A stretch of 64,000 bases of DNA, from positions 204,530 through 268,529 of the forward strand of contig BDDD01000432.1 in NCBI GenBank assembly GCA_001972305.1, written 5' to 3'. The position numbers and the translations under genes were made by a program. Within the stretch, counting starts at the first letter, position 1. Each line of letters opens with the position of its first letter. Below, piece by piece: positions 22,541 through 34,842 of the stretch. The DNA is from Cephalotus follicularis (lineage: Eukaryota; Streptophyta; Magnoliopsida; Oxalidales; Cephalotaceae). A model generated the notes under the pieces. It did not search any database, had not been told where the DNA came from, and saw only the letters and a list, made by a program, of their open reading frames with translations.

Positions 22541-23460
22541 ATTTTGACCATATGGTTGCGTATATATTTCAAAGGATTGAAAGATTGATTTTACATTTGA
22601 ACAAATGTGTTATTTGAAGTATTTTATAACTTATAAACTGCTTGAAATGGATTTGTTGTTGGATTGTGATTTGGATTGATGCCGTATTAGTTGCGGTGGT
22701 GGAGGCTGTCATTGATGGCTAATGGCGGGTTGGGCTCTAGGTGCCAGGAGATGGCTAGGGACACCCACACTGTTTACTTGGCCTTAGTGCAAGTAACATT
22801 GGATTGTTGACCTGCTTCGAGTCGGCCGGAGACAAGGTTGAAGTAGGAGTACGACATTGGTGCCAGGAAATGGTGATGCACTTCGTACAGACGGATGGAT
22901 TGATTGGTCCTTTGTGACATCATTGATGGATTGTATGGATGTAGCCACTTGGCATGGTTGCTTATATATTGATGGACATATATATATATATATATGGTGT
23001 TATACATTACGTATTGCATCACGATGCATTAATTTCATGTCATTTATTATCGTTGACTTCAAAGTGCTTTTATATCTTTCCTACTTAGCTAGTGGATTCG
23101 ACTAACGCTATTAATTTCATATTGATGCTGTGGGATCGATATTGACAAGCGTGGTATGATTGAAGAGAAGGTAGAGTTGTCTTTTCTTTTGAAGTAATGT
23201 TAAATGGTTATTTTCATTGATGGATAATAGTTCATGCTCCATTTGAGGGCGATGAACGATAATTATGTTGTACTGTTGTTAAACATTAGGTAACATGTAG
23301 TATGGGATGTATGTTACGTTATTTAAATTCAGCTTATATTTAATGCTTCCGCAAGAAATTCGTATGATTTGAAAGTTTTAAATTTTCTCGTTTTTGTATA
23401 ATCTAGATATATGTTAATTGACATAACCTCCGGGTTGTTTATGTTGAATGGGGTGTGACA

Positions 23461-23683
23461 ACAACCTTATCCCTATGGCTAGATAGCCTCTTAGTCCACT
23501 CATAATTCTGCATCCAAAATTAATTCTTTGCTGCCTACCAAATGCTAATGCAGCTGTTATATTCTCCTACTGATGAAGACTCTTCCATTGTGCAGAAAAA
23601 ACTTAGGGTGGTTGTATTGAATTGAGAAGTTATGACAATATGGTGTTCAATCTCTTTTCTACTCAACTCATACATCTTGGGGG
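23461..23683. other. non-LTR flanking sequence, nothing recognised
   Basis: First sequence to the right of D's LTR. It is low in motif content and has no long frame or recognised repeat. It is likely the older host or insertion-target DNA. Confidence 0.4.
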
Positions 23684-23965
23684 AATGACCTCAGCCTAAT
23701 GGTTGGGGTGCATGGTCAACCTGGGCATGGTCCCAAGTTCGACTCCAAACATCCCTAGGTTGCCCACAATTAATACGGTGCTTTGATGGGTCCTCCGTAG
23801 CATGGTTTCTCCATCCAACGTGTCGAGCCGTGGTGTGGGTTCCCTCCCCTCTCCCAGTAACCACTAACCACTAAAATCTTATATCTTGCCAAAAACTCAT
23901 ATATTGCAGGTCCTACACACCCACCTCCCCTCCGTATTGAAGCACCAAAACTAGCATATTGACAT
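23684..23965 (+). repeat. tRNA-derived SINE-like element
   Basis: An A-box-like word (CAGCCTAATGGTTGG, about 23693) is followed about 45 bp later by a B-box-like word (AAGTTCGACTCC, about 23734), the internal RNA polymerase III promoter spacing of tRNA-derived SINEs. The sequence does not fold as an intact tRNA and continues for about 200 bp of unrelated body ending in A/T-rich sequence. Ends and target duplication were not defined. Confidence 0.45.
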
Positions 23966-24289
23966 CGCTGACACACTGTTTTTTCATTTCTCTTGTTATT
24001 TTAACATCATTATTTTGGTTAGTTAAAATAAAGGAAACTATATAAGACTTTGCAAATAGTATACAAAATAACTTCAAGAACAGGACCCATCAAACTTCCA
24101 TAACATCTCAGGTATATATTTCAATGGCTGACTCGACCCACAATTAATTCGATATAGAACTTACTTCGCATTCTACTATCCTATACTTAAAATTAGTCAT
24201 CTCTACCATTCTGTCAAAATAAACTAGTAATAAATAAATTCCATACGAACCAAATCACACATTTAATGCACAAGATATACCTCAATTTC

Positions 24290-25204
24290 TTTCGCCCAAT
24301 CCTTTTTGTCAAATGTCCCATCTTTTTTTTCCTGGTGTTTCTCCACACGCTAGGCCGATTGATGGGCTCATTATTTTGCTTCATCTGAAATGTTCAATGC
24401 AACAACATAAATGAACTCCAAGAATATCAGTAACATAGATAACTATATATAAAGTTTAATGGCATTGAATGGCATAGATGGATTGTATAATGTTACTTTT
24501 AGTGATAAACCTCATTAACTTAAAGAGCTACCTCACGACGTTTATTCGCATGACTCGTCCTCCCAGTCCTACTTACAGCCACAAGGCATCCGCGACATTC
24601 TGAATTTGTTTTCGCATTTTTCTACAGAAGGAAAGATAAGAAAAACATGTTTATAACATTTTTGCATTTCATGTTATTGGTGTCAATTATATTTTATATG
24701 TATGAGGTTGTAAATATAAAGTTTGTCTCTATTACAATGCTCTAACATATTAAATCATACCATTGATGATTCTTTATCCCATAATCTGATTGAAGTTTCC
24801 CAATGCTCAGGATCCAACCTAGGAGGAGGATTCGATCTACGCTCCTCGTCTATTTGGTGAATCAAGTAGTAACCACGCTTTACTCTATGTTTCCAGACCC
24901 TTCATTTTTCGTTGAGCGATTTCATGCAAATTGTTCTGTATTCCGGCGGTGCATTGGGTTGCTCTAAATAATCCAAAAGTATACATCGACATCACACTTG
25001 AGAAGATCAAGTATAAAAAATATTGAGAGCTTAATATCATAATTGAAGTAATTTTTACCAAAATGTCATCCCAAATGTTATCTAAAACAAATTTACCCAT
25101 CCACTCCAAGAAGTGATTGTCAACGATGATAAATGACCATCCTGAGCAAAGCTCCCCAATTGTCCTCCCAATAATGTAGCATTTGGTCCAACGGGTTGGT
25201 GAAA
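24290..25204 (-). pseudogene. plant Transposase_24 (Ptta/En/Spm)-type gene fragment with introns
   Basis: On the minus strand four exon-like pieces resemble the plant Transposase_24 domain: about 25204-25059 (VGPNATLLGG, DNIWDDI), 24935-24761 (RVWKHRVKRGYY, PEHWETSIRLWDKESS), 24621-24532 (KNAKTNSE, RTGRTSHANKRRE) and about 24384-24290 (RPSVWRNTRKK, DGTFDKKDWAKEIE). The intervening stretches of 123, 139 and 147 bp all start GT and end AG. The piece is broken: a TGA replaces the expected Trp just before RVWKH, exon 1 has a stop/frame change near 25085, and an A-run near 24333 shifts the frame in the last exon. No upstream or downstream parts were found. Such proteins occur with CACTA-type transposons; function here is lost. 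Identification is from remembered family pattern, not a search. Confidence 0.55.
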
Positions 25205-25269
25205 TTATTTCCACACTAAGATCAATCTTTCATCCAGTGATCAAAACAGTTCAATAATCGTACAATCTA

Positions 25270-25868
25270 TGCACCAAAACCATAGTCCAAGCATGAATAT
25301 TAGTCTCAAAACTACGATTATGGCTTCCCCTACCTTTTTGTTCCAAGTTAGGAACTAGAAAGTCCACCTTTTTAAGTCCTACAACTGTCCCCAGCATCTC
25401 CAAGGATCGTCCCGTTGCTGCTAGCCACAAGCTTCAAGTTCCAAGGTCCAAGGTTCAACAATGGTGGTTCCCTTCTCTCTTTCACTTTCTGTTTTCTTAC
25501 TCTGGTGTTTTAGCCAAACCAAGGATGAAGAGAGGAGCATTTATGCTTTGGGGGAATCCTTTCTCTCCTTCTCTATGTCTGTTGCATGCACCCTCTCTCG
25601 TGTCCTCCCCTTCACTTACTATTTTTGTCCCTTTTCTCTTCATTTTTACAGGTTGCAGGTCATGAAGGTTCTGCCCCTTGCATGTCAACGGTTGAGGACA
25701 CGTTTTGGTGCATGTCTGGCATCGGGCCGCATGGCCAACATGTTGCATTTGGTGCTCCTAGACGCCTGCAAAGTGATCCAGAATTGTTTGCCTTAGCACG
25801 TTACTCTATCAGCAGAATAATGTGCCCGTCATTCTATGTTACGTATCGACGTCTTCTATAGACGTCGA
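25270..25868 (-). repeat. LTR 'F' minus orientation, left part (truncated)
   Basis: Matches the middle of B's LTR in order (CCATGCATGAATAT-like, then CTTCCCCTACC...GTTCCAAGTTAGGAACT, then a C/T-rich block). Its end at 25868 is one copy of the GTCGA duplication made by element B; the LTR resumes at 45913. On the minus strand it holds an AAAAAG|GTAGGGG donor-like site at 25332-25335. The U5-proximal part of F is missing on the left, where it meets the Transposase_24 fragment. Confidence 0.6.
25864..25868. repeat. target-site duplication GTCGA of element B (left copy)
   Basis: GTCGA here and at 45913-45917 flank element B exactly. The five bases are the core of the GACGTCGATGTC motif of LTR F. 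Confidence 0.9.
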
Positions 25869-26514
25869 TGTCACACCCCGTTTCAGGAGAAACGCAACAT
25901 AAAAGCGGTAAAGGCAATTAACAAAAAAATACAGCTCATGTAAAAACCATAAGATTAAAACTTTTCCAAGAATAACGGTTGCGGAAGCATAACAAAACAT
26001 AAGTCGTAAACACGTAACGTGCGTCCCATACCGCACGCTACCCAAATACAGGTCATCAAGGTTAATCGCCCATAAAACGGAGCGTGAATTACAGTGCAAT
26101 ATAAAATTCCTTCAGAAAAAGAACCATAATAATGGTACATTATTCATCAATACATCGATTCATTTATTATAAAGATCCATAAACGTTTCTCAAAAGCAAA
26201 AACGATATAAACTCCACTTTGCTCCACAGAGCTCAATGGTAGTAATCCGCTGCATCAACCTGAAATCAATCTAAAACTGTAGGGGGGTTAGCCTTTGTCC
26301 TCACTCGGCTAAGTCATATCAGTAAATCGGGATCAACATAATGCATGTCATGATATGAATGCATAAATGATGCAATGCAGTGGAGACCCAATTTATACAT
26401 ATATGAAAATATGTATACGTATGACAGTACAGTAAAATATTAGTGATACATATATGAGTAACATACGTATACAGTAACAGTACAGTAGTAACCCGGCCAG
26501 GGCTACATCAACAA

Positions 26515-26617
26515 TGACAGTAATGTCCGTAAAGGACCAATAAACAGTACAGTACAGTATGTCCGCATAGGACCACAACAACAGTCAGGATGTCCACATA
26601 GGACCACAACAACAATA
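26515..26617. repeat. tandem repeat with TGTGGTCCTATGYGGACAT unit in B 3' LTR
   Basis: Units built on AGGACC...ATGTCC (an imperfect inverted word) repeat every 30 bp or so, mixed with ACAGTACAGT-type runs. Homologous arrays lie in A's LTRs, and the B 5' LTR array is replaced by an N gap. Confidence 0.75.
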
Positions 26618-27219
26618 TGTATAGCGCCGCCAACTCCTGGCCCCACGCTACACTCCCACTCCGGTCCCCACTTCGGGCAACCGAGCGAGGCAACAGTACA
26701 GTGAGTCACCTAGCCATACTCCTGGCCCTTAGGTACAACCCTACCACTAGTCGGCGCTGGCAACCTCCGCCATGCAACTAGCAGCTCAAACACAATCACA
26801 TAGCAATTCACAGAGCAAACGGTGAATTCAAACAGTAACAGTACAGTAAACAGTAATGATCGATTAGATCGACCACAGGCAGTTGTTTTCCAAAATGTTT
26901 CCAAAATGACAACATTTGAAAATAGACATTTTCAGTAGAAAATATTAGTAACAGTTTTAGTAGTGTAAATTGTTTATCCGTTCTGTCAAAAATACGTTAT
27001 TCAATCAATACATATTTTCATTCTCAAAATATCCTACTCCGAGTTCATATATGCATTTCTAAATATCAATACTTTAGAAATCATAAACAATTCACAAACA
27101 GTACACAATCAGGCAGTAAACAGTGCATATGTAATGCATACATATGCTCAAATGCACCCTAACAGGAATCGGGATCTTTTCATATCATTAGATGAAGAAA
27201 ACCCCAAACAGTAACAAAG

Positions 27220-27560
27220 ACGCCGATGTCTTTCCAAAAGGCGTCGATGTCTTTCACGTCTGGCGTCAATGTCCAAGTCTCAGTATCAGCACGTTCTTCT
27301 ACAGAAGGCGTCCATATCCATAACTTACGCGTCGACGCTCAAGGTCTGGAACCTTGAAACGACAGCGTATTGTTGATGGTGTCGACGCGTTAAGGTAGGA
27401 ACCTTAGGCGTCGATGTCTTTCACATCAAAATCCAGGTAGGTAGCCTAGGGCATCGATGTATTTCCATAGACGTCGATCCCTTTCAATCAGTAACAAGGC
27501 AAAACTTAAAAGACGTCGATGTTAATTTAAAAGGCGTCGATGTCTTTCTAACAGTAGTCG
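27220..27560. repeat. distal GACGTCGATGTC cluster in B 3' LTR
   Basis: About ten copies of RRCGTCGATGTCTTT, GCGTCGACGC and related words. It is matched at about 44780-45125 in the 5' LTR and at 33596-33950 and 40746-41098 (opposite strand) in A. Confidence 0.75.
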
Positions 27561-28604
27561 TCTTCTACCTCACGACTTAGCAAACAGTAGCCTTAACAAT
27601 CCATAATCATGCATAATAACAGGTTTTCATGGCAAGAAACCAACATGCAGATACTCCAAACATATCTAACATATCATGGCATCAACCCAATAACAATATC
27701 ATTTCAAGAATCATGCATTCTTATACATTAAAAATCATAAACCATGCATGAATATCAAACTCGAATTTACAGTATGGTTTTCCCCTACCTCTTGTTCCAA
27801 GTTAGGAACTGGAAAGTCCACCCCTTTTCGTTTCCAAACAGGCCCTAGCAGCCCCTCTAGGTCCGTCCCGTAGCTGCACCAGTGGTCCCAAGCTCCAAGC
27901 TCCAAGCTCAACAATGGTGGCAACATTTTCTTTCCGTTGGTGTTCTAAAATGAGAGAGAGAAGTGGGGAGGGTTGTTCTTATGCAGATTACTGCCCCCTA
28001 ACATTCTTCTCCTTGCATTTATGGGCACTCTCGTGCTCTCTCCCACTTTCTTGATTTCTGCATTTTCTCTTTTGTCTTCTTCTTTCTTCCTTATGCAGGT
28101 TGCATGTGAGGGTGGTAATCCCTTGCATGTTCCATGTGAGAGGCCTATATTGGAATTCCTAGCAACCCACCAGCATGATCAACACGTCACCATGCACTTG
28201 TAGAGGCATCTGTAAAGCCCCCAAGATCCCCCACTGCATGTTACTCTGCCAGCGAAGAACGTGACAACCATTCTTTACAAAGGCGTCAACGTCTTTACTT
28301 AGACGTCGATGTCTTTTCCATTTTTGTAAGAAGGTGTCGATGCCTTCTCCCAAAGTCGACGTGCATGTCCATGCATTCACGTGTACCTCAATCCTCATAG
28401 GCGTCGACGTCTTTCCAAAGACGTCGATGTCTTTATCCCAAAACAACGCCGTTTCAAGCTTTGACATACACATTCCATTTCCAAGACCATAATTAGGGTT
28501 TGCAAGCATCCTTTGAGTTCAAAAACTCAACATACTCATAAAATGAAGTTTAAGATTACATCATAAATCAGACTATTATATTCAGGAAAATACCGGGCGT
28601 TACA

Positions 28605-28619
28605 TCCACCCCTCCTTCA
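28605..28619 (-). other. polypurine tract of element B
   Basis: On the minus strand CTTGAAGGAGGGGTGGA-type sequence precedes the 3' LTR start. Confidence 0.75.
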
Positions 28620-28650
28620 AGAAATTTAGTCCTCGAAATTAACACAATAC

Positions 28651-31600
28651 CAGAACAAGTGCGGGTAGCGTTCTCAAATGTCCTCCTCACGCTCCCAAGT
28701 TGCTTCATCAGGTTTATGAAACTACCATTGAACCTTGACCATGGAAATGGTTCGGTTCCTTAAAGTCTGCGTCTTCCGATCGAGAATCCGCACAGGCAAC
28801 TCCTCACAAGATAGGTCATCCTGCACAGGAACAGTATCATAGTCCAAGACATGTGACGGGTCCAGGATATATCTCCTCAGCATGGATATGTGAAAGACGT
28901 CATGTACGTTTGACAATGCAGGAGGTAAGGCTAGCTGATAAGCTACCTCCCCGACTCTCTCCAAAATCTCAAAAGGACCAATGTACCGTGGAGCTAATTT
29001 GCCTTTCTTCCCAAACCGTTGCACGCGATTCCATGGCGATACCTTCACAAACACGTGATCACCCATGTTGAACACCAGAGGTCTTGTCTTCACACTGTCA
29101 GTGTAGCTCTTCTGCCGACTCTGAGCAACAAGCAACTTCTTCTTGATCGTCTTGATCTTTTCTGAAGTTTCTTCCACCAACTCAGTCCCAAGTAAAGGTC
29201 GCTCCCCGACCTCATCCCAACACACAGGGGATATGCACCTCCTCCCATACAGTGCTTCAAACGGTACCATGCCAATACTGGAGTGATAGCTATTGTTGTA
29301 AGAAAACTCTATCAGAGTAATATGATCCTCCCATGTACCAGCAAAGTCAATAACGCAAGCCCGTAGCATATCCTCCAAGGTCTGGATGGTACGCTCAGAT
29401 TGACCATCAGTCTGAGGGTGGAAGGCAGTACTCAAGTTCAGCTTCATCCCGAAAGCTGACTGAAATCTTTTTCGAAAGTTGGAAGTGAAGATAGCATCTC
29501 TATCACATACGATGCTGACTAGAACCCCTTGTAGCCTCACTATCTCCTTCACATACAGTCGAGCCACCTTGTTCGCAGAATCAGTAACGTGTGTCGGCAG
29601 AAAGTGCGCTGATTTGGTGAATCTATCCACGATGACCCACACGGCATTATGATGGTTCCTATTCAGAGGAAAACCCGAAACGAAATCCATCGTAATGTGT
29701 TCCCACTTCCACTCTGGAATGGGCAAAGGCTGCAGCAAACCTGTCGGTCTTTGGTGCTCGGCCTTAACTGTTTGGCAAGTCAAACACCTTGACACATACT
29801 CAGCGATCTCCCGCTTCATTCCAGGCCACAAGTAACACTTCTTCATGTCTTAATACATCTTCGTGCTACCCGGATGAATACTGTATAGGGATTTATGAGC
29901 CCCGCGGAGTAGCTCATCCTTCACACTAGGCTCATTCGGAAGGCATACACGTTCCTGATATCTCATAATACCGTCTTTGTGCACTCTAAAATCGGACTCT
30001 GAATCCAGATTCTCTCGAATCCGCTGCAGTTCAGGATCATGTGGTTGTGCATGTTTCATGTGATGCAGTAACACTGGTTCTACTCGCATGTCGGCTAGAA
30101 AGATCCCTGGTGACTTATTGAATGGAGACCATTCTCGGAAGTCTTCCAACATCTTCCATTGCGACACCATGATACTAGAAAGCATAGCCTTGCGGCTCAA
30201 GGCATCAGCGACCACATTCGCCTTCCCCCGGTGATACTGCACACTGCAGTCATAATCATTGAAGAATTCTACCCATCTATGCTGCCTCATGTTCAGTGTA
30301 TCTTGACAAAATAGATACCTCAAGCTTTTGTGATCGGTAAAGATCTCAAACTGTGCCCCATAAAGGTAGTGCCTCCACTTCTGAAGAGCGAAGATGATAG
30401 CTACGAGCTCAAGGTCATGGGTCGGGTAGTTCTCTTCGTACGGTTTCAGCTTCCTCGAGGCATATGCAATCACTCTGCCTCGCTGCATCAATACACAGCC
30501 CAAACCTTTACCTGATGCATCACTGTACACTGCAAAGCCTTCATTACCCTCCGGTAATGCCAAGATAGGAGCAGAAACTAACCGGTCCTTCAGCTCACGA
30601 AAACTAGCATCGCAGTCCTCGTCCGAGACGAAAAAAGTCTTTTTCTGGGTCAGTCTGGTCAAAGGTTCAGCTATCCTGGAAAAATTCTGGATAAACCTCC
30701 GGTAATATCCCGCCAAACCAAGGAAACTGCACACCTCCGTCACATTCTTTGGTTGCGGCCAGTCTCTCACTACTTCAGTCTTTGACGAATCCACCGTCAA
30801 GCCTTCTCCAGATACTATGTGACCGAGAAAGATCACATGGTCAAGCCAGAACTCGCATTTACCAAACTTGGCGTACAATCGATGTTCTCTAAAGACCTGC
30901 AGTACCATCCTCAGATGCCGAGTGTGCTCCTCCTCACTCCTCGAGTATACCAGTATATCATCAATAAATACCATAACAAACTGGTCCAGGTAAGGTCGAA
31001 ATACGTCATTCATCAATGACATAAAAGCTACCGGTGCAGTGGTAACACCGAAAGGCATCACCAAGAACTCGTAGTGACCATACCGCGTTCGGAAGGCAGT
31101 CTTCTCAATGTCTCCCTCCTTCACTCGCAACTGGTGGTAACCCGATCTCAAATCGAGCTTAGAAAAGACCATCGATCCTTGCAACTGATCAAATAAATCC
31201 TCAATGTAGGGTAAAGGATACTTATTCTTCATAGCTGCTTTGTTCAACATTCGGTAATCAATACAGAGTCTCATCGACCCATCCTTCTCCTTGACGAACA
31301 TTACCGGTGCACCCCATGGAGAAACGCTGGGTCTTACAAAACCCTTATGAATCAGGTCTTGTAACTGTAGCTTCAGCTCTCGCAACTCAGCCGGAGCCAT
31401 CCGATAGGGTGATTTAGAGATAGGAGCCATTCTAGGAACAAGATCAATAACGAACTCCATACTTCTCTTGGTAGGTAAGGACCCCAAGTCATCAGGAAAC
31501 ACGTCCGAAAATTCACACACAACTGGAATTTCCTCCAAGCTCAAGCTTTTTTCCTTCCTTCGGTCAATAACATATGCCAAAAATCCCTCGCATCTCTTCT

Positions 31601-32748
31601 CCATGTATCTCGATGCTCGGATAAAAGATATGATCGGTGTTGAAAATCCCTTGTCTCTCTTGAACTGAAAGGTCGTTCCGCCGGGCAGACAAAAATCCAC
31701 AGTCTTATGGTAACAATCCATACGAGCACTGTGTGCCGATAGCCAATCCATCCCCAATATCACATCGAAGTCACGGATAGGTAGTACAATCAGATATGCA
31801 TATAAAGGAATGCCTGCCATAGGCATCTCACAACTCCTATATACTGAGTCAGTATACATAGAAGTTCCAGTCGGTGTACTCACATCGAGTGTATAGGACA
31901 AGCAGTCAGGGGTGACATCTAAACAAGATGCAAAATGTGCAGATATAAAAGAGTGTGAAGCACCAGAATCCATCAGTACTCTAGCAGAATAACCATATAT
32001 ATACAGAGTACCTCCAACAATAGAAGTCGACTCTGGAACCTCAGTCTGAGCAAGTACAAAAATTCTACCTTTTGCGATGCCCTTGCCGGTGTCTCTCCTC
32101 TATGATGGTCCTGCAGTCGCACCACCGCTGCTCCCCGGCCCAGTAGGCACTGTACTAGAACTCTTTGGACAGTCCTGCACCGAATGACTCGGTGCCCCGC
32201 ACCTCAAACACCAGCCATTGAACCTCCAGCAATCTCTCTGTTGGGGGCTGGTACGAGCACAGTAAAACAATTCTCCAGATTTGGCATTACTCCCCTGGAT
32301 GGGAGTACCCTGAGAAGCCGTCTGCTAAGACTTGTTCTTCTACGACTTCGTCGGAGAACCACCATCTCGCCACTTTGATGATGCCGGTCGGAACTGTGCA
32401 GGACTCTTCTTACTCTCCTTTGCGCGAGCTCTTTCAGCCCGGTCTGCACTAGATATCGTCTCCAGCAGTCTAGCTTTCTGAGCAACTTCTACATAAGTCC
32501 TCAGCTCCATGGCTCTAATCCTCGACCAAAGATCCGGTCACAACCCTCTCAAGAACCTCCATATCTTCTTTGCTTCATCAGCTACCAGATATAGTGAATG
32601 TCTGGCTAACTCCATGAACTTTTCTTGATACTCTGCAACAGTCATCTCTCCCTGCAGTAACTCCAAGAGCTCAGTCTCTCATCGCTCTTGCTCAATATAT
32701 GGAACATAAGTCTCCAGGAACTCTGTATGGAATCTGTCCCAAGTGTTG
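28651..32748 (-). pseudogene. pol and most of gag of element B, unusually well preserved
   Basis: Minus-strand continuation of Gag after the nested insertion (DRFHTEFLE from 32748), through degenerate zinc knuckles near 32200-32260 with several stops, then a long open stretch 31973-29850 carrying protease ([10 protein letters not shown]), RT with FIDD near 30960, RNase H ([17 protein letters not shown]) and the integrase zinc finger. A stop at 29850-29852 interrupts, after which 29846-28722 stays open with the integrase core (TMDFVSGFP, CDRDAIFTSNF, TDGQSERT). A TAG at 28722 precedes the chromodomain-like tail (HKPDEATWEREED) that reaches about 28651. Gag stops exist further up. The enzyme core looks close to functional, but full-length translation is blocked by at least the two pol stops plus those in Gag. 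Confidence 0.93.
32744..32748. repeat. target-site duplication TGTTG of element A (left copy)
   Basis: TGTTG here and at 42392-42396 flank element A. Joining across them restores an uninterrupted Gag frame of B. Confidence 0.95.
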
Positions 32749-33595
32749 TGTAACGCCCGGTATTTTCCTGAATGTAATATTTCGAATTCTGATGTAATCT
32801 TAAACTTGATTTCATGAGAAGGCTAAGTTTTTGAACTAAAGAGATTCTTGCAAACCCTATTTATGGACTTGGGAATGGAATGAGCATGTTAAATCTTGAA
32901 ACAGCGTTGTTTTGGGATAAAGACATCGACAACTTTACAAAGACGTCGACGCCTTTGGGGAGTGAGGGACACGTGGATGCAGAGGCGTGCACGTTGACTT
33001 TGGGAGAAGGCATCGACACCTTCTTACAAAAATGGAAAAGACATCAACGTCTAAGTGAAGACGTCGGCACTTTTTAAAGAATATCTGTCGTGCTTTTTCG
33101 CTGGCAGAAGTAACATGCAAGGGGATCTTGGGGGGGAGCCTTCTGCATAAGAATAACCCTCCCCACTTACCTCTCTCGTTTTATAACACCAGAAGAAAGA
33201 GAGAAAATAAAACAGTAAGTGTGTGAGTGCCACCATTGTTGAGCAAGGAAGCTTGGAGCTTACGCACCAACTGCTAGGACGATCCAGGGAGCTTCCAAGC
33301 CATACCTGGGGACTCAAGTGACTTCGTGGAACACTAAAAGAGGTTGACTTTCGGCTTCTAACTTGAGGCCAGAGTTAGGGGAAAGCCATACTGTAATTTG
33401 AGTTTGATATTCATGCATGGTTTATGATTTTTAATGTAATAATTGCATGAGTCTAGGAATGATATTGTTACTGGATTGATGCCATGATATGCTAGATATG
33501 TTTGGAGTATCTGCATGTTGGTTTCTTGCCATGAAAACATGTTATTATGCATGATTATGGGTTGTTGAGGCTACTGTTTGATAAGTCATGAGGTT

Positions 33596-33950
33596 GAAGA
33601 CGACTACTGTTGGAAAGACATCGACGCCTTTAGTTGAACATCGACGTCTTTTAGGTTTTGCCTTATTACTGATTGAAAGGGATCGACGTCTATGGGAAGA
33701 CATCGACGCCCTAGGCTACCTACCTGGGTTTCTGACGAAAGAGACGTCGACGCCTAAGGTTCCTACCTTAACTCGTCGACGCCATCAAATAATACACTGT
33801 CGTTTTGAGGATCCAGACCTTGAACGTCGACGTGTGAAAAATGGACATCGACGCCATCTGAGGAAGAACACGCTGACACTGGGACTTAGAAATCGACGCC
33901 TGACATAAAAGACATCGACACCTTTAGGAAAGACGTCGACGCCTTTGTTA
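33596..33950. repeat. distal GACATCGACGCC cluster in A 5' LTR
   Basis: About twelve motif copies such as AGACATCGACGCCTTT, AACATCGACGTCTTT, GGGATCGACGTCTAT and AACGTCGACGTG. The 3' LTR counterpart is at 40746-41098. The two copies differ by roughly fifteen substitutions over about 320 bp by eye. Confidence 0.75.
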
Positions 33951-34526
33951 CTGTTTGGGGTTTCCTTCATCAAATGATACGAAATGATCCCGATTCCTAT
34001 TTGGGTGTATTTTGAGCATATGTATGCATTGAATATGAACTGTTTACTGCCTGATTGTGTACTGATTGTGTGTTGTTCATGATTTAAAAAGTATTGATAT
34101 TTAAAAATGCACATATGGGCTCGAAATGTGACATTTTGAGTATGAAAATATGTATTGACAAAATAACGTATTTTCGACCAATGAAACTATTTACTGATAT
34201 TTTCTACTGAAAATACCTATTTTAAAATGTTGTCAATTTTAGAAACATTTTGGAAAATAACTGCCAGTTGTCGATCAAATCGATCATTACTGTTTACTGC
34301 ACTGTTACTGTTTAAATTCACTGTTTGCTCTGTGAATTGCTATGTGATTGTGTTTGAGCTTCTAGTTGCATGGCGGAGGTTGCCAGCGCCGACCAGTGGT
34401 AGGGTTGTACCTAGGGGCCTGGAGCATGGCTAGGTGACTTACTGTACTGTTGCCTCGCTCGGTCGCCTGAAGTGGGGACCGTAGTGGGAGTGTAGCGTGG
34501 GGCCAGGAGTTGGCGGCGCTATATAC

Positions 34527-34650
34527 TGTTGTTATGGTCCTATGTGGACATACTGCCTGTTGTGGTCCTATGCGGACATCCTGACTGTTTTTGTGGTCCT
34601 ATGCGGACATACTGTACTGCCTGTTGGTCCTTCTTGGACATTACTGTGTT
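34527..34650 (+). repeat. tandem repeat TGTGGTCCTATGCGGACAT in A 5' LTR
   Basis: Four units of about 30 bp (TGGTCCTATGYGGACATACTG and variants) in a row. The 3' LTR counterpart is 41677-41800. Confidence 0.8.
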
Positions 34651-34842
34651 TGTTGACGTAGCCCTGGACGGGTTACTACTGTTCTCTTACTGTATACATA
34701 TATTTTTATATATGTAACACTGATATTTTACTGTACTGATATACGTATTTTCATATATGTATAAACTGAGTCTCCACTGCACTGCAACATTTATGCATTC
34801 ATGTCATGACATGCATTATGTTAATCCTGAATTACTGTTATG

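Larger units (their letters stand above)
13052..23460 (+). repeat. 3' LTR of element D, split by two later insertions
   Basis: The LTR begins TGTAATATCCC right after D's purine-rich tract (GGAAGGGAGAA) and ends GGGGTGTGACA at 23460. Removing the SIRE-like solo LTR, element C and their target duplications leaves about 2.26 kb, the size of the other gypsy LTRs here. It carries a proximal motif cluster (13203-13395), a distal cluster (22240-22540, interrupted by C at its edge), a (TA)n tract at about 22978-22996, and near 23085 a diverged version of the branchpoint/acceptor box (CTAAC, then TTAATTTCAT where the AG is lost). D's 5' LTR is absent, so its target duplication cannot be checked. Confidence 0.8.
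25869..28604 (-). repeat. 3' LTR of element B
   Basis: Ends TGTCACACCCCG on the left and GGGCGTTACA on the right. Read on the minus strand: proximal GACGTCGATGTC cluster (about 28270-28435), a degenerate TATA (TTTTAGAAC near 27940), an AAGAG|GTAGGGG donor-like site at 27787-27789, distal cluster (about 27220-27560), a tandem repeat (26515-26617), the conserved branchpoint/acceptor box (26273-26317) and U5. It differs from the 5' LTR mainly by about 260 bp (27677-27937) missing there. Confidence 0.93.

Noticed and set aside
25461..25861. Short open frames of 83-111 residues on both strands, some with hydrophobic leader-like starts
   Set aside because: They overlap the C/T-rich leader region of LTR F, and the same type of frame appears wherever this region recurs (27973-28203, 45197-45511), so they look like LTR shadows.
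33588..33908. Open frames of about 106 residues inside both LTRs of A, and similar arginine-rich frames elsewhere
   Set aside because: They are generated by the CATCGACGCC motif repeats, have no recognisable domain and differ between LTR copies in ways that suggest no coding constraint.
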